From Glandiceps talaboti (Eukaryota; Hemichordata; Enteropneusta; Spengelidae): 64,000 nucleotides of DNA. Below are positions 1 to 11,590 of the stretch, in pieces. The position numbers were made by a program, and so were the translations under genes. Where the stretch lies: the NCBI RefSeq assembly GCF_964340395.1, contig NC_135562.1, positions 1,120,001 to 1,184,000 of the forward strand. The letters run 5' to 3'. Under the pieces are notes generated by a model. The model had not been told where the DNA came from. It searched no databases and was given only the letters and a program-made list of their open reading frames with translations. Numbering within the stretch: the first letter of the stretch is position 1; each line of letters opens with the position of its first letter.

Positions 1-285
1 ATGTTAATGTTGATATATGCCTACATTACAATTTGTGTCCTGGTATTTTGTAAACAGTTGACTGCATAGAAGTGATTTACTCGACATATTTAACTATAAA
101 TAATTACGGTATTGGATGATTTATAAGTTAAGTCCAGTCAAATGATAGATGGCTTCAGTTAAGTAGACTACTTTGAGTACATGCAGCAAAAATTACTTCC
201 CAAACGTATCAACTCGGCTTGTACCCTTTAAAAAGCAGCCCGCTGTATCAGAGCTGAAGATAAGAATTTCATCCAGCTATCTAGA
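1..285. other. Non-repetitive AT-rich DNA, nothing recognised
   Basis: Ordinary AT-rich sequence leading into the first microsatellite. I see no splice-bounded frame, RNA gene or repeat in it. Confidence 0.5.
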
Positions 286-326
<41 letters not shown>

Positions 327-654
327 GTCTGTCTGTCCGTCCGTCCACCCACCCAACCACCCACCCACCAATCCATCCATCCATCCATCCATCCATCCAT
401 CCATCCATCCGTCGACCCACCCACCCACCCACCCACCCATCCATCCATCCATCCATCCACCCACCCATCCAACCACCCATCCATCCATCCATCCATCCAT
501 CCACCCACCCACCCATCCATCCATCCATCCATCCATCCATCCACCCACCCATCCAACCAACCAACCACCCACCCACCCATCCATCCATCCATCCATCCAT
601 CCATCCATCCATCCATCCATCCATCCATCCATCCATCCACCCACCCACCCACCC
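286..654. repeat. Composite microsatellite: CTGT then mixed CCAT/CCAC/CCAA
   Basis: A CTGT run (about 286-337) passes through a few CCGT units into roughly 310 bp of interspersed CCAT, CCAC and CCAA tetramers. The plus strand is almost purine-poor, being C-rich with regular A and T. Every frame stays open on both strands because tetramers of this type translate to Ser/Val/Cys/Leu or Pro/Ser/Ile/His periodic peptides, so the long open frames are repeat artefacts and not genes. Confidence 0.97.
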
Positions 655-3116
655 ATCTCTCCTGCTTGATGCGTGCCTATCTAGTAAAATCTTTGGATGA
701 CTGTCTGTCGTAGACAGATCTTTATATTTCTGTACTAAATTACTCCATAGAGGTTGCAAGGATTCCGTGTCAGAGTACGGTTGTATCTTAATGTTATCGG
801 CTTAGGTACGTTGAAATATATAGAAATACTGACCCTGTACAAATATAGCCAGAGTTTATACAATACATGTCATAGATTAGAGTGAGTTAGCTTGAAGGAT
901 TAAAGTTATAATACCTAAATGACTTTGAAACCTTCAGAACATATTACATCCTCATTGGCTGAAGTACATGGCCTTGTCTGTTTCCACACCTGTCATAATG
1001 AAAGTGAAACCATCAGATGTCAATTCCATCATTTCATATTACAATACTTTTTTCACAAATGATGTCGAGTAATTATTGTGAAACCTTATTGGACATTAAT
1101 TCAGCAACATAATATTTTGCAAGATGATTATTTCTTGTAATTTTATCATCCATTAAAAAAGAAAATTTGAACAATACACTTGACACAGTAGGTGTTTATA
1201 TACTAGTAGACACCGTGTAGGTTAATTGAAGGAGCCAAATGCAGCCAGGAGCAGACATCTTATAAAAATGAAAATACTTGACAAATTTTCCACCGCCTGG
1301 AGGTCTGATCATAGAAAGATGTTAGTAACATTGTCGTTGGTATTGAAAGACGTTCCTTGTCATGACAGCCCATTGATAGGGCGAGGATACAGAATAACGG
1401 ATACCCCCTTGGGGCACAGGAGCTCAGGAAAGAAAACGCTGTGAAAAGAAGGATCAGTTTTCAAGTTACAAGTAAATTCAACAATGCACTTGAGCTTTGG
1501 TCTTCCCTTGGGTTTTTTTATCACTAGGGAGCCTCCATTTACCCATCAATAAGCTTACCGAACGATTTAAAGCTATGTCTACTCTACATGTGTTTCTTTG
1601 CTCTTATCTATTTTCCAAATCGTCGCCCCAATACAGCTTCTAACTTTCCAATTGTTACCTGGTATAAGATTTCGTGTCCCAAAATTTAGAATAGTTAGAA
1701 CCAGAGCAAATTTCGTGCCTACATCGACCAGACCCTAAGTCAAAGTGGATGAATGGTATAAATCATTTCTATTACGATTTTTTTTGTTTTCGATATATTC
1801 GTTATAATTTTATGACTTGCTCTTTGTAGTTTTAGCAGATTCAATTTTATCCGATTTTAATGACATACTTTATCGTTTGTATTCTGTGCACTTTAACTGT
1901 GCGTTCTGGATTTTGTGGTTTGTTACTTGTTTATGAAATATTAATCTTCTATATACTTATTTTATATTTTACTTTACTACTCATTTTATTAGTATTTACT
2001 CTAGGAAACGACGTCGCCATAATTTCTTTTACGACATCAAGTTTTCTTGTAGTTTGCATCTTGTCGCATATCCTTTCTTGAAATGGGTTGTTCAACATCA
2101 TTGTTAACATTGATACCATTTTCCTAATCTGGGCGCGAAAGATCTTATCAATGTTTTCCTCCTCACAAAGACTTACAGATAACATAAAACCTCAACAACT
2201 TTGAAAGTTTAGAAGTCGATACACCACTCCATGTCTGTCGTTAAGCTTGCCTTCCCGCCAAAAATAAAACGAACGATATTTTTTTGGTTACGTTCGGGTA
2301 GCAAATGAACCCAGCGATTTATACATGGGCGATGTTTGGAGTACAAAATAGATCTCATATACAAAAATTGAGTTTCTATATTCTCAGACTTCTTATCATA
2401 AATTGAATAATTAAACAGAATAATAGTTGTGAGTTGTGTAATATTAATAAGTCATAGTTTTAGTTTTTTAGTTCTTGATATCTTTAACTGAACCAGAATA
2501 TTTTGCTAAATACTCATTTTCGCGTATTTCGCTGGAAAACAAAAAAACGCGAACAAACCTGAGAAGTGAATAAAATACTTTCTTGTATATTAGTCTTCGA
2601 CACCTTGCTGAGGGCTGTAATGTCACAACATATTCGAGTGTCGTCGAACATATCTAGGTTTAAAGTATATATTTTTATTCTTGATGTAGTCCTTCAATCA
2701 CCATTTCTGCGTAAGTTATCGCGTGGAACAACTAATTAAAATTAATTAATCCGTCACGGTGAGAATTGTTCTTGTTATTGGTTCATAGACATTAATTATA
2801 TTAGTGGCACAACAAATGCGATATCTATCAACGTGTCTCTAAAATAATTTAAATTATCAAATGTTATAGACGTTGTTTGTACAACGCCCCTTTCTGCATC
2901 CAACCACTTTTACGCCGAAGTCCATATATTTCCACGGCATTTTGAAGGATACAACAATTTGATATTACGAAATGAAGAATAAACTCTTTGTAATATTGAT
3001 GAACCAGTCTCTAAACAGCTAAAAGCAATAAGTTGCCAATCACCATTGCTATGGGCCATGTTTGTACGAAAAATTTGAACTTTCCATCGATTGAAAATAA
3101 ATGTATACTCTGAAAT
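655..3116. other. Unique AT-rich spacer, no gene recognised
   Basis: Low-GC sequence with only short frames (for example 72 codons at 1226-1444 plus and 78 codons at 1949-2185 minus). Neither resembles a family I know or has a convincing pair of splice sites. TAAT-rich patches occur near 2720-2750. Confidence 0.4.
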
Positions 3117-3230
3117 ACATAGTTTGATAACAATTCATATTTAAAAGATTATCTCTAGTTTAAAACGAAAGTAACACATAGTTTAATAACAATTCATATT
3201 AAAGATTATCTCCAGTCTAAAATGAAAGTG
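3117..3230. repeat. Tandem duplication, about 57 bp x 2
   Basis: Two adjacent diverged copies (about 3117-3173 and 3176-3230) share the start ACATAGTTT and the block TAACAATTCATATT. Small indels separate them, so it is an old local duplication. Confidence 0.85.
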
Positions 3231-3896
3231 AAAATTTCCAAAAATTTTATAAATCCAAAAATGTTAATGAAATGGTTTTGGCGGGAAAATGTAGACCGAC
3301 ACATTTGACAACGAAAACGTGCGAACAAGTATATGTATCTTCTTTAGATTACCTCCAAGTTGTTATCTACCAGCAATTACGCCTTTGATCAGCATTTTAT
3401 TTTGAAATTTAAACATAACTGAACTTTCCAAAATATTAAGTCATTTTGACATGTCGGTAGGTGCTATGAAATTGGCGGCAATTGTATTAAATTGTATTTT
3501 GTGAAATGGACATGGGCTCAGATGTCAGGATAGTGTAATCAACATCACTTTATACATTGGTAGTGTCATATCAAGACCCATCATCCAACCACAGTTACAG
3601 TTTTGCCAGGGGCGATATTTTCTTCTATAATTTTAAAACCTCCAAGTTGCGCTCTTTGTGATGTACGTACATCGTGACAGAACAATGAGTTAGATGGATA
3701 TGTCGTTATTAATTTGAATTGTGTAGAATATTAGAGGTGTATTGTTGTGCTCTAACCCTTATAAAGTCTGTAATGTCTCTATCTTACTCAAGTCCACGTT
3801 TATACAATCCAATTATCTAAACTGACAAAATCATATTCTCTGATCTATATCTTTAAATTGATGATCCAGAAAGAGTATCCACACGATGGCATAATG

Positions 3897-3942
3897 TTTT
3901 TTTTTTTTTTTTTTTTTTTACATTTCTTTTCTTTTCTTTTTT
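3897..3942. repeat. Poly-T tract followed by CTTTT units
   Basis: A run of 23 T (3897-3919) is followed within a few bases by TTCTTTTCTTTTC. It could be the A-tail of a retroposon inserted on the minus strand, but no recognisable body lies next to it. Confidence 0.7.
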
Positions 3943-4106
3943 GTGTTAAAAATAACTTTTAAAGGTTTTCAATACCTCGCACTCACCACCGATCGAATTG
4001 CAAGAATATCTAATTTTAAAAAATTGCAACTTATTTGGGACTTGAACTATAGACGGAATATCAAATAGTTTTGGCGAATTTCTATTATAAGTTTTTTTAT
4101 TTTAAT

Positions 4107-4224
4107 GGCCAGAGTTTGTATCTCAAAAAAAATAAAAGACCAGAGTGTCTATCTCAGCACAGATAAAAGGCCAGAGTGTCTATCTCAGAACAAATAAAGG
4201 GCCAGAATTTCTAACCCAGCACAG
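4107..4224. repeat. 31-bp tandem repeat, nearly four copies
   Basis: Units begin G(G/A)CCAGA and contain TATCTCAG; starts are near 4107, 4138, 4169 and 4199. The first and last units are the most diverged. Confidence 0.88.
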
Positions 4225-5856
4225 GTTCTTACAATATTGTTATCTTATCAGTGAAGCCATTAGGATGGGATCAATCTTTTGTTCTGGACCAACATTAACT
4301 TTTACTAGACTCTGACAGAAACCGTTTTTCATTCCACAATTTTGATCCTCGTCCAAATTGCGCCTGTAAGTAATTAATTTTAGATTTGAAATTGACCCGC
4401 ATTTTCCAAAACCACTTTGGAAATTAGAAGATCGGAACGACATACGCATTGGTTTGTATCTGCAGTGTGATGTTCCTCTGAATTACTAATGGCGCAATTT
4501 CACCGTGGGAAAATTCACGGCAAAGATCTGACAAGATTGCGTCATGTACAATTGATCACATGATGTAGAGACAATGTCACCAGACTGAATTCATTGACGT
4601 CATGATCACGGTCAGTTAGCTCTCTTAGATAACCACATCTTAAAAGCATTGGCTATTACAACGTTATTGACCGGCCATGCGTACAGACCATCTATTGTAC
4701 AGAGATCTCTCATAGCACGTCTGCCACAAACATCATAGTTCGACCCATGTAACCACAAATCAAACCTTACTCCTAGTTTGGTGTAATCAGGCTTGATCAG
4801 GTTTAAAAAGAGAGTTGTTGTCAAATATACAAGATGAGACAATGCTCTACATTTCATTCCATTCCATAGTATACAAATGTAGGCTCAGCCTCTATAAATA
4901 TAGAGAAATGATCTAGCTTTGTTACACAGCGGAGGGAGAAAGAGACACACTAAGTTTGTGAATGACTGGTTTTTGTCGAACCAAGTTTTCCTTAGCTTCT
5001 GATAACACATGAATTCAGCCAAGGATTGGAATTCGTTTTAAATACACAAATAAATCATCTATGTATAAAGAATATGTGGTCTCAAAGTATATTATCATTA
5101 TATCCCTTTTCCAATGTTGAAATCGTGCGAGGGGCAACGTGACTTGGCTGAATTTTATGTTTAAACAGAGCTTAAATATTTCTCATACATGTTCAAGTAA
5201 AGCTATGAAAGTATGTTATATGCGCAAAATTTCGGAGATGACTTCATCTAATGCATCATGCCACATCTCCAAGGAGCATTCCATAACTTTGTAGACATAA
5301 ACAGATACAAATACAACCACTAGAACCAAATCTTCGTTTGATGAATGTTTCAGCTAAGAGCCGCGTAGCCACACCGATAAAGTCCATGATTGATATGGAA
5401 AGGGAAAATTAATCGATTTTGATATTTAAACCTGATTTGTTGGTCATGTTTATTTTAGGATAATTGTGATTGCATGTATTGTTTTTTACCCAAGGCCATG
5501 GTTACGGCTATTTTACACATAACTCAACAGTTCAAGTTGTACAAGAAATCCCTGTTTAGTCTTCCGAGTCTTCTAGAAATATTGAATCAGGTTCTGTAAA
5601 TTTATGTCTAGAATCATAGAACGCTATAGCTGGTACACGTAAAGTTAACTTGAGAAAGTAGCAACTCATTGTCATTCATGAAAAACACTTCTACTTCTAC
5701 ATACATACAGGAAGGATTATCATCACATGCGTAACGCTGGCGGCGTCCTTTAGATCTCCCCAGGAGATGCGGTGATATCATGTTGGAGAGATTTAAAACT
5801 GTCTATTTTTACATGCTTGTTGAATGGATAATGGTAAGAGTTTTTATATGCATGTA
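4225..5856. other. Unique spacer with two weak minus-strand coding-like frames
   Basis: Minus-strand frames at 4240-4449 (69 codons) and 4612-4857 (81 codons) have a protein-like composition. The second contains YDVCGRRAMRDLC, which superficially recalls an insulin/relaxin B chain, but the spacing between the cysteines is 8 residues rather than the 11 of that family. The first carries an AG acceptor-like site at its TTACAG|GCGC junction. Neither can be called a gene from sequence alone. The remainder shows nothing. Confidence 0.25.
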
Positions 5857-5935
5857 TCCATACATACATCCATCCACCCGTCTATCTGTCCGTCCGTCCG
5901 TCCGTCCGTTTGTCTGTCCGTCCGTCCGTCCGTCC

Positions 5936-6017
<82 letters not shown>
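5857..6017. repeat. Composite microsatellite CATC / CCGT / CTGT
   Basis: Short CATA and CATC units pass into CCGT and then a long CTGT run broken by a single GTGT interruption near 5972. The Cys/Leu/Ser/Val-periodic frames over it are artefacts. Confidence 0.96.
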
Positions 6018-6018
<1 letters not shown>

Positions 6019-7491
6019 AACAAAGAGAGTACAGTTGTTTGCTCTTGAAAACAAGATTACTCGTCAAGTACTAATATTCTGGTGTAGGTTATTGAGTCTC
6101 TAGCATAGATGGTGTTTAATATTTATCTTAAGTAAAAAAGTACAAACTATACACTAACACACATGTATGCAATAAAAATAGTCACGTGACTAACTGAAAA
6201 TTACTAATGCACACGTAGAAGTAAATGTCTACCGATATTCTTGAAGCTCTGTGGTCGGTTGGTGTCACAAAATCAGCAATGAAATTAAACGACTGTAATT
6301 ATGATCACTGTCATAGATGGCGCTCTTCACAAGAGACCTTCTTTCTTTCTTTGCCCAATCTCCCTATCTCTTGTATCACAGTAGGCAATGTGTGTGACGT
6401 CAGCAATGAAAGTGAAAGGGTGTGAATTATTTGTGTGTAAAAAATATGCGATAAAGAAAGGCGACTTGAAATAAGTATTTGAAAATTAAATTTTACCTTT
6501 TGCATTATACATGTAGAATTACTTGGCTCGTTAGCTCTCAAAGTTTTATCTGTTTGTTGAAATGTCATTCCTCTTACAATACTGATTCGCTTTTCAAGAC
6601 TACGGCCACCCAATGATGACGTAAGCACGGACAGCCAATGTACGTAGTTATAACAGAACAACGTACGTGTTGATATCTTTAGTAACGTACTTGAAAGTAA
6701 TCAAACAAGAAATATCTACCTAACATTAGTCGTATTAGGTCCCATAATGAAATATAGTTTTTACTTTTTATTATTGTGGGTTCGTATTGAGGCAAAGCCG
6801 CAAGAAATTTTGCAATTGTTCAAGATAAATGACCGATCCTGAGGTTCGATGTGGTTCAAATCATATATTTCGAATGCTACCTCTTTCAGACCATCAGAAT
6901 GTTCACCCCCCCCCCCCCCCGCCGCACCCTAAATTTATTCGTCCCCTCTTTTCTCTTCAGGCCCACTCTGCTGTAAATGCTGCTCGTACGAAATTGAAAT
7001 AGTGTGTTTCAACTGTGAGGAAAAACGCCATATTCGTGGGTGACTTGAACGGTGAACTCTACCATGCTACACGGGTTCGAGTTTACTTCTCCGAGCAATG
7101 ATTCGTAATGTATTGTGGTGGCCGATTTTAATAATATTACTACGTACAGCGACAACATGCGACAAATGTGTTAGTGGAATCGAAGTACGTATGTACCGTC
7201 GATATTAAACGTCGACTTATTATATTCGACGAAGAGGGCGCAGTATCATATAGTCAACTTGAGAGACGTATTGTCACCATCGCCTGAAATCCAACTGTTT
7301 GTGTACTTTGACATGTAGCACAACTATTTCGGAGGTTATTCCACAGTAAAAGAATGAACCAAAGAATGAAGAATTTTGCCAACATAAATAAGATATCTTA
7401 TTTAAAAAAATATAATTATGTGTTATGGGTAATTAGACACAACACATTCTAAGTGTATTTCCAGAATTTCCAAGACACAATAGTGACTTAC
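6018..7491. other. Unique spacer, no gene recognised
   Basis: Contains a run of 15 C (6906-6920) and otherwise unremarkable AT-rich sequence. A 116-codon minus frame at 6311-6661 lacks recognisable domains and has a composition expected by chance. It lies just downstream of the exon candidate at 7492-7609 on the minus strand and would be intron if that exon is real. Confidence 0.4.
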
Positions 7492-7609
7492 CTGCAATGA
7501 CATTGTATTGGGGAAACAAACAAACAAAAATGTCAAAAGCCAGCTGAGAGAAATAACCATCTCTGGGCACATAGTATAACGAGTGACGTATGTCCAGGTC
7601 AAAGTACAC
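7492..7609 (-). CDS. Candidate internal coding exon, unknown protein
   Basis: On the minus strand a pyrimidine-rich stretch ending TTGCTATCGTTTCAG leads into 118 bp that stay open in one frame and end GCAG|GTAAGT, a near-perfect donor. The exon would encode 39 codons plus one base (entry phase 0, exit phase 1). It starts VYFDLDIRHSLYYVPRDGY and contains the hydrophobic stretch LAFDIFVCLFPQYNVIA, which could be a membrane-associated or buried segment. I do not recognise the family. No partner exons were found with confidence; upstream exons would lie at higher coordinates. Composition (D, R, Y, Q, P spread through the frame) looks more like protein than the neighbouring random frames. The alternative is a chance open stretch between two good splice sites. 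Confidence 0.42.
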
Positions 7610-7822
7610 CTGAAACGATAGCAACCATGTGTTAAAATGGTCAGCGTGGTCAGATTTCAACAAATACATAATCTTAGTAGTGACGTCATGGAAATATTAC
7701 TTGTACAGCTATATAAACTGTCATGTTTATATCAAACTCATCGCATGTTTTGATTCCTTTGAATGGCCATCAGTAATTAGGGTAACTACGCCTTCATAAA
7801 CGGTGGCAGCATGGGTTTATAT

Positions 7823-7853
<31 letters not shown>

Positions 7854-7854
7854 A

Positions 7855-7909
<55 letters not shown>

Positions 7910-7910
7910 A

Positions 7911-7950
<40 letters not shown>
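7823..7950. repeat. CTGT microsatellite
   Basis: About 32 tetramers with two single-base variants (TATATG near 7851 and TGTATG near 7907). Frames through it are artefacts. Confidence 0.97.
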
Positions 7951-8562
7951 ATGTGAACATCACCACAGTAAGTTTAAGAATGGATTTATATATATAACGT
8001 ATCTTATTTTCATAACTTTATAAATAGCAGGAAATCACTGGTTCTGGTGAAATCTTCGCAATATTCATATTTTGGCCGTTAAGACGTTGGCAAGGAGATA
8101 ATAATGTGTATGTGTGATATTGTGGTCTACTCTTACGCCTATATCATGGTAAATTTCAACTACGATATTAAATGACACGGTATGTGTGTTTGTATGTAGT
8201 CATGCGTAAACGTGTGGATCAGAAAGACATGAATTTTACGTGGAGGTCCTAGGGGATTTGTAGTTTCATTTTGTACGCTGCACTGACTTCTCAACATAAT
8301 GCTCATTTTGTGGGATAATTTCCAGCAGAGAAATTGAATTCTTGAATGTACAGCACACGACCGAGCTTAGTAGTTTTGTACTAAAGATATTTAGACACTG
8401 GTATATGGTTTTTATCAATGTCAAGCCTACTCGATGAATACTAGGGTAAATTAACACATGAAAGGATACAGAGTTAGTTAAACACATGAAGAAACTTTAA
8501 AAATATATTCAGATACCAGGATGCGTAGGGACCACACAGAGAAAACAATGGAATGCATTGGT
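7951..8562. other. Unique spacer, nothing recognised
   Basis: AT-rich sequence between two microsatellites. No splice-bounded frame, RNA gene or repeat was seen. Confidence 0.4.
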
Positions 8563-8636
8563 ATACATACATACATACATACATACATACATACATACAT
8601 ACATACATACATACATACATACATACATACATACAT

Positions 8637-8667
<31 letters not shown>

Positions 8668-8720
8668 TACATACATACATACATACATACATACATACAC
8701 ACACATACATACATACATAC
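8563..8720. repeat. CATA microsatellite with CA interruptions
   Basis: Perfect ACAT units are broken by two CACACA stretches (near 8653-8667 and 8697-8705). It directly joins the 83-bp core at 8721-8803, which also borders a CATA/TATG array in its second copy at 15080-15162. The array may therefore belong to a larger dispersed element. Confidence 0.97.
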
Positions 8721-8803
8721 AAGTCTGTCTGTCCACATGTACACATCTGTACACGTGCACGTATCTGATGGGTATTGCGATTCACCTTCTTGGTAGAGAT
8801 TCG
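8721..8803 (+). mobile_element. Microsatellite-linked core element, copy 1
   Basis: This stretch matches the reverse complement of 15080-15162 over its whole length with a few mismatches and two small indels. Shared blocks include GTCTGTCCACATGTA, ATCTGTACACGTG, CACGTATCTGATG and GGTAGAGATTCG. A CATA array is attached on its left and a CAG/CAA array on its right. The second copy also has a CATA-type array on the equivalent side. This layout recalls microsatellite-associated elements described in insects and bivalves, but I cannot assign a family. Confidence 0.72.
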
Positions 8804-8804
8804 T

Positions 8805-8825
8805 AGCAGCAGCAGCAGCAGCAGC

Positions 8826-8865
<40 letters not shown>

Positions 8866-8917
8866 GCATCATCAACAACAACAACAGCAGCAGCAACGGC
8901 AAAACAAAACAAAACAA
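8805..8917. repeat. CAG then CAA trinucleotide repeat, A-rich end
   Basis: CAG units (about 8805-8826) pass into CAA with later CAG, CATCAT and AAAAC variants. The polyGln/polyAsn/polySer or polyVal/polyLeu frames are not supported as coding, since they run straight into microsatellites without splice structure. Confidence 0.93.
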
Positions 8918-9505
8918 CCACCCTCCAAAAAAGAAGAAAACCCCAACAGCTACAAATTGCATACTTGTTTGAAGGAAACGAATATAGATTTAAATCAAAA
9001 TGTATGTTGCAAAGTGCAAACTTTCTCACTAAGTCTGAATATCTTGCCAGTTGTCATGATGATAATGCTTTATGGTTGACATTGAATGATGAGATTTATC
9101 CAAACACGGATGATTCCAAAGGTTACAAGGAAGGTAAAGCTGCCTGAGAGGAATAAGTAAATAAACAGAAAATGATACTAAGTATTTGATTAATCAAAAT
9201 TTACAATTAAAATCTATCCTAGCTGTAAATCAATCCCATATCTTCTTTTAGTTTCAATACAAAAATCATGAATTCAACATCGAAATTTTTGAAATGACAG
9301 AAGTATAATGAAGGACAGTAGCGACATTAATCTAATAAAGTATTATAAAAGGGAAGAAGAATCTACCATTAGTTATGGTAAGTTAGGTTATTTACCTGAT
9401 TATCAGGTTTTTATTGTTACTTCAAAGACAAATTGAATCAATCAAAATTGGTAAACACGTTTCAAATAAACTCATTACTACTGTACAATATCAAACTCAT
9501 TATAC

Positions 9506-9705
9506 CATATATGTACGTGTGACAACCTCTGTTACTATACCCTATATGTACGTGTGACAACCTGCGTTACTATCCCCTATATGTACGTGTGACAACCTGT
9601 GTTACTATCCCCTATATGTACGTGTGACAACCTCTGTTACTATACCCTATATGTACGTGTGACAACCTGCGTTACTATCCCCTATATGTACGTGTGACAA
9701 CCTGT
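9506..9705. repeat. 35-bp minisatellite, array 1 (about 5.7 copies)
   Basis: Units contain TATATGTACGTGTGACAACC and end TTACTAT(A/C)C. Variant bases after the shared core cycle in threes (CTCT.., TGCG.., TGTG..), so units 1-3 are repeated as units 4-6. The array is therefore a duplicated 105-bp trimer. The same monomer forms a second array at 11591-11885. Confidence 0.95.
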
Positions 9706-9707
9706 GC

Positions 9708-9796
9708 AGTGTGTGAACTTAAGGGAAAATGACTACTGGTCATAAGGACCGACATGTAGCAAATACTGCTGGTCCTTTAGAAAAACTGCTGGTCCA
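9708..9796. repeat. GGTCC/GGACC module, copy 1, beside the 35-bp array
   Basis: The block at 9733-9796 begins ACTGGTCATAAGGACCGA and carries two further CTGCTGGTCC units. It matches 11484-11535 in the same orientation, with a gap of about ten bases. Just upstream, CAGTGTGTGAACTTAAGG (about 9708-9725) resembles the reverse complement of the bases at about 11570-11590. The module touches a 35-bp array in both places. Confidence 0.75.
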
Positions 9797-9975
9797 TATT
9801 CAATGCAGTTCACATTCACGACCTGTATCTACACCCCCCAATTACAGATTAAATTATTTTGAACTTTAATATGATACAACATATCTTTAGATATACTAAA
9901 GTAAAAGAGAGTACAACGAATTGTTTACTATCCACTATTATTTCATCAATCTGTTCTTACAATTGAAAACTTCCA

Positions 9976-10059
9976 CTCACAGAGTTAAAAAATACAACTT
10001 GGAAGTAAACTTGGCAGTAAATTTTGGATTCGCAACCAAGTAATTTTTGACTCTGTGAG
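9976..10059. repeat. Foldback hairpin, arms of about 24-27 bp
   Basis: The left arm (9976-10002) begins CTCACAGAGTTAAAAA. The right arm (10036-10059) ends TTTTTGACTCTGTGAG and pairs with it apart from two mismatches and a two-base bulge. The loop is about 33 bases. It could be a small foldback element or a structured transcript segment. Confidence 0.75.
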
Positions 10060-10190
10060 GAGAGATTTTCATTTGTAACTATGAACCCAGAGACTATGAA
10101 TATTCATTCTCGATTAATCTCTTCCTATACATGTAGACTATAGTGGCCTGAGACTGAATGTATTCATTCCATCATAGAAATACAGATCCA

Positions 10191-10252
10191 TAGATTGTAG
10201 ATAATATGGGTGAATGAATGAATCAATAAATCTACATTATCTGCAATCTCTA
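10191..10252. repeat. Imperfect hairpin, arms about 17 bp
   Basis: AGATTGTAGATAAT near 10192 pairs with ATTATCTGCAATCT ending near 10250, with 15 of 17 positions matching. The loop carries TGAATGAATGAATC. It lies 130 bp from the foldback at 9976-10059. Confidence 0.6.
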
Positions 10253-11483
10253 AGAGCTCACGGTCCTCTCCTTACTCTCTGTACGATTCACTAAATTCTG
10301 AATCACATAATCCAAAGTCAGATTCATCGTCTGTGTCAACAGCTGATGTAGCTTTCCCACCCTTAGCAAACTTAGACCACAAATTCATCATAGCAGAAAG
10401 TTTTGTCGCATAACTATCCCTCTTGAAAACTGGGTATTCGCTTTATTTCATCCACACAGTGACACAGAGCGGTTTCGTCTTCCTTCAGTCTTTACAAATA
10501 TGCACTGAAGCCCCCCCCCCCATAAAGCCCTACCCGTATACCCTACCGTGGTGTATTGAGTATCGTCTCTGACTGTTTGTGTAAGAAATCTGACCATGAT
10601 GAAGAGAACTATGGCTAATCATGTCTTACAGTGCGAGTTTTTTTGACGTGGGAGCGTTATGTGTTGACTGTACTGTCCTGTGTCATCCACTATGTACCCG
10701 TGTTTGGCATGATGCTGTATTTTTCCAGATAGAACAATGGCAACAAAAATGCAACATTTCTAAGTTTATACGTTGATTACAACATAACAGGATATACATT
10801 ATCATATGCATCAAATTGACAGCAATCAGACTACGCATTTCTTTTACTGTTTTTACAAAAAAAACCCACATCTTACTGGAGATATCTTACGAAGTGTACC
10901 TGCCTTCTTTATTAGTTAAAACGCCATTTTCAGAGTAGTTTATATGTTTTCCGTCAGTTTGTTTTGATCATGGCCTCACACATGGGGAACTCTGGTAAAT
11001 TGATCGGGAAACCCGCTAACATTTACCAGCTTTAATACCAGCCTTTAAAAACATTGTCTGTTTCGTCTTCTTCTTCGGAAGCTCATTGTCGCCTTCTAAA
11101 TATCGCCACATACTTTATAAATACAACGTGGAACTGTCTCAAACACGTTAAAAGTTTCATACACGATGTAAAATAGACGTATGCGCTGAATGCGGAAAAT
11201 GTGTCTGAATGTCTAAGACGTTCTGATTAGTCAAGACACAAATAATTCGAGAAATCCAATCATGTGTTTGCTAACATAATTTCATAAAGTAAATGCTGTA
11301 TGCGCCATATGCGGACATGATACATGTATCAACATTGACAACAACACATAGCAAGCTAGCTCTGTGTTGCTGTTGCTTGACTTGAACGAGATGTCGAGAG
11401 TAAAATAGGTAACACAAGATCAGATTCATGTAGGTGAAATTGGATTTATCTTTGAATAAATGTTTTTATTTACTCCAAATTTC

Positions 11484-11535
11484 AACTGGTCATAAGGACC
11501 GATATGTTGTTGTAATTCTGAAAAACTGTCGGTCC
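11484..11535. repeat. GGTCC/GGACC module, copy 2, beside 35-bp array 2
   Basis: Begins ACTGGTCATAAGGACCGA and ends AAAAACTGTCGGTCC, the same order as at 9733-9796. The following 55 bp hold more GGTC/GGACC words (11549-11570) before array 2 starts. On the minus strand a 66-codon frame runs through it with two GP-x-DQ-like words, but the other copy has a stop in the equivalent frame, so coding is doubtful. Confidence 0.75.
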
Positions 11536-11590
11536 GAACGGAAATCTGTTGGTCTCGGGCCGAAGGACCGGCGTTAATTTCGCACGCTGA

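Larger units (their letters stand above)
9797..11483. other. Spacer between the paired modules; two hairpins, no gene
   Basis: About 1.7 kb separating the two module/array units. Apart from the hairpins listed separately and a run of 11 C (10511-10521) it has no recognisable repeat. A 62-codon minus frame at 10683-10871 is unremarkable. Confidence 0.4.

Noticed and set aside
4612-4857. Insulin/relaxin-like peptide on the minus strand (CGRRAMRDLC)
   Set aside because: Cysteine spacing is 8, not the 11 of the B chain, and there is no A-chain, signal peptide or dibasic-flanked C-peptide.
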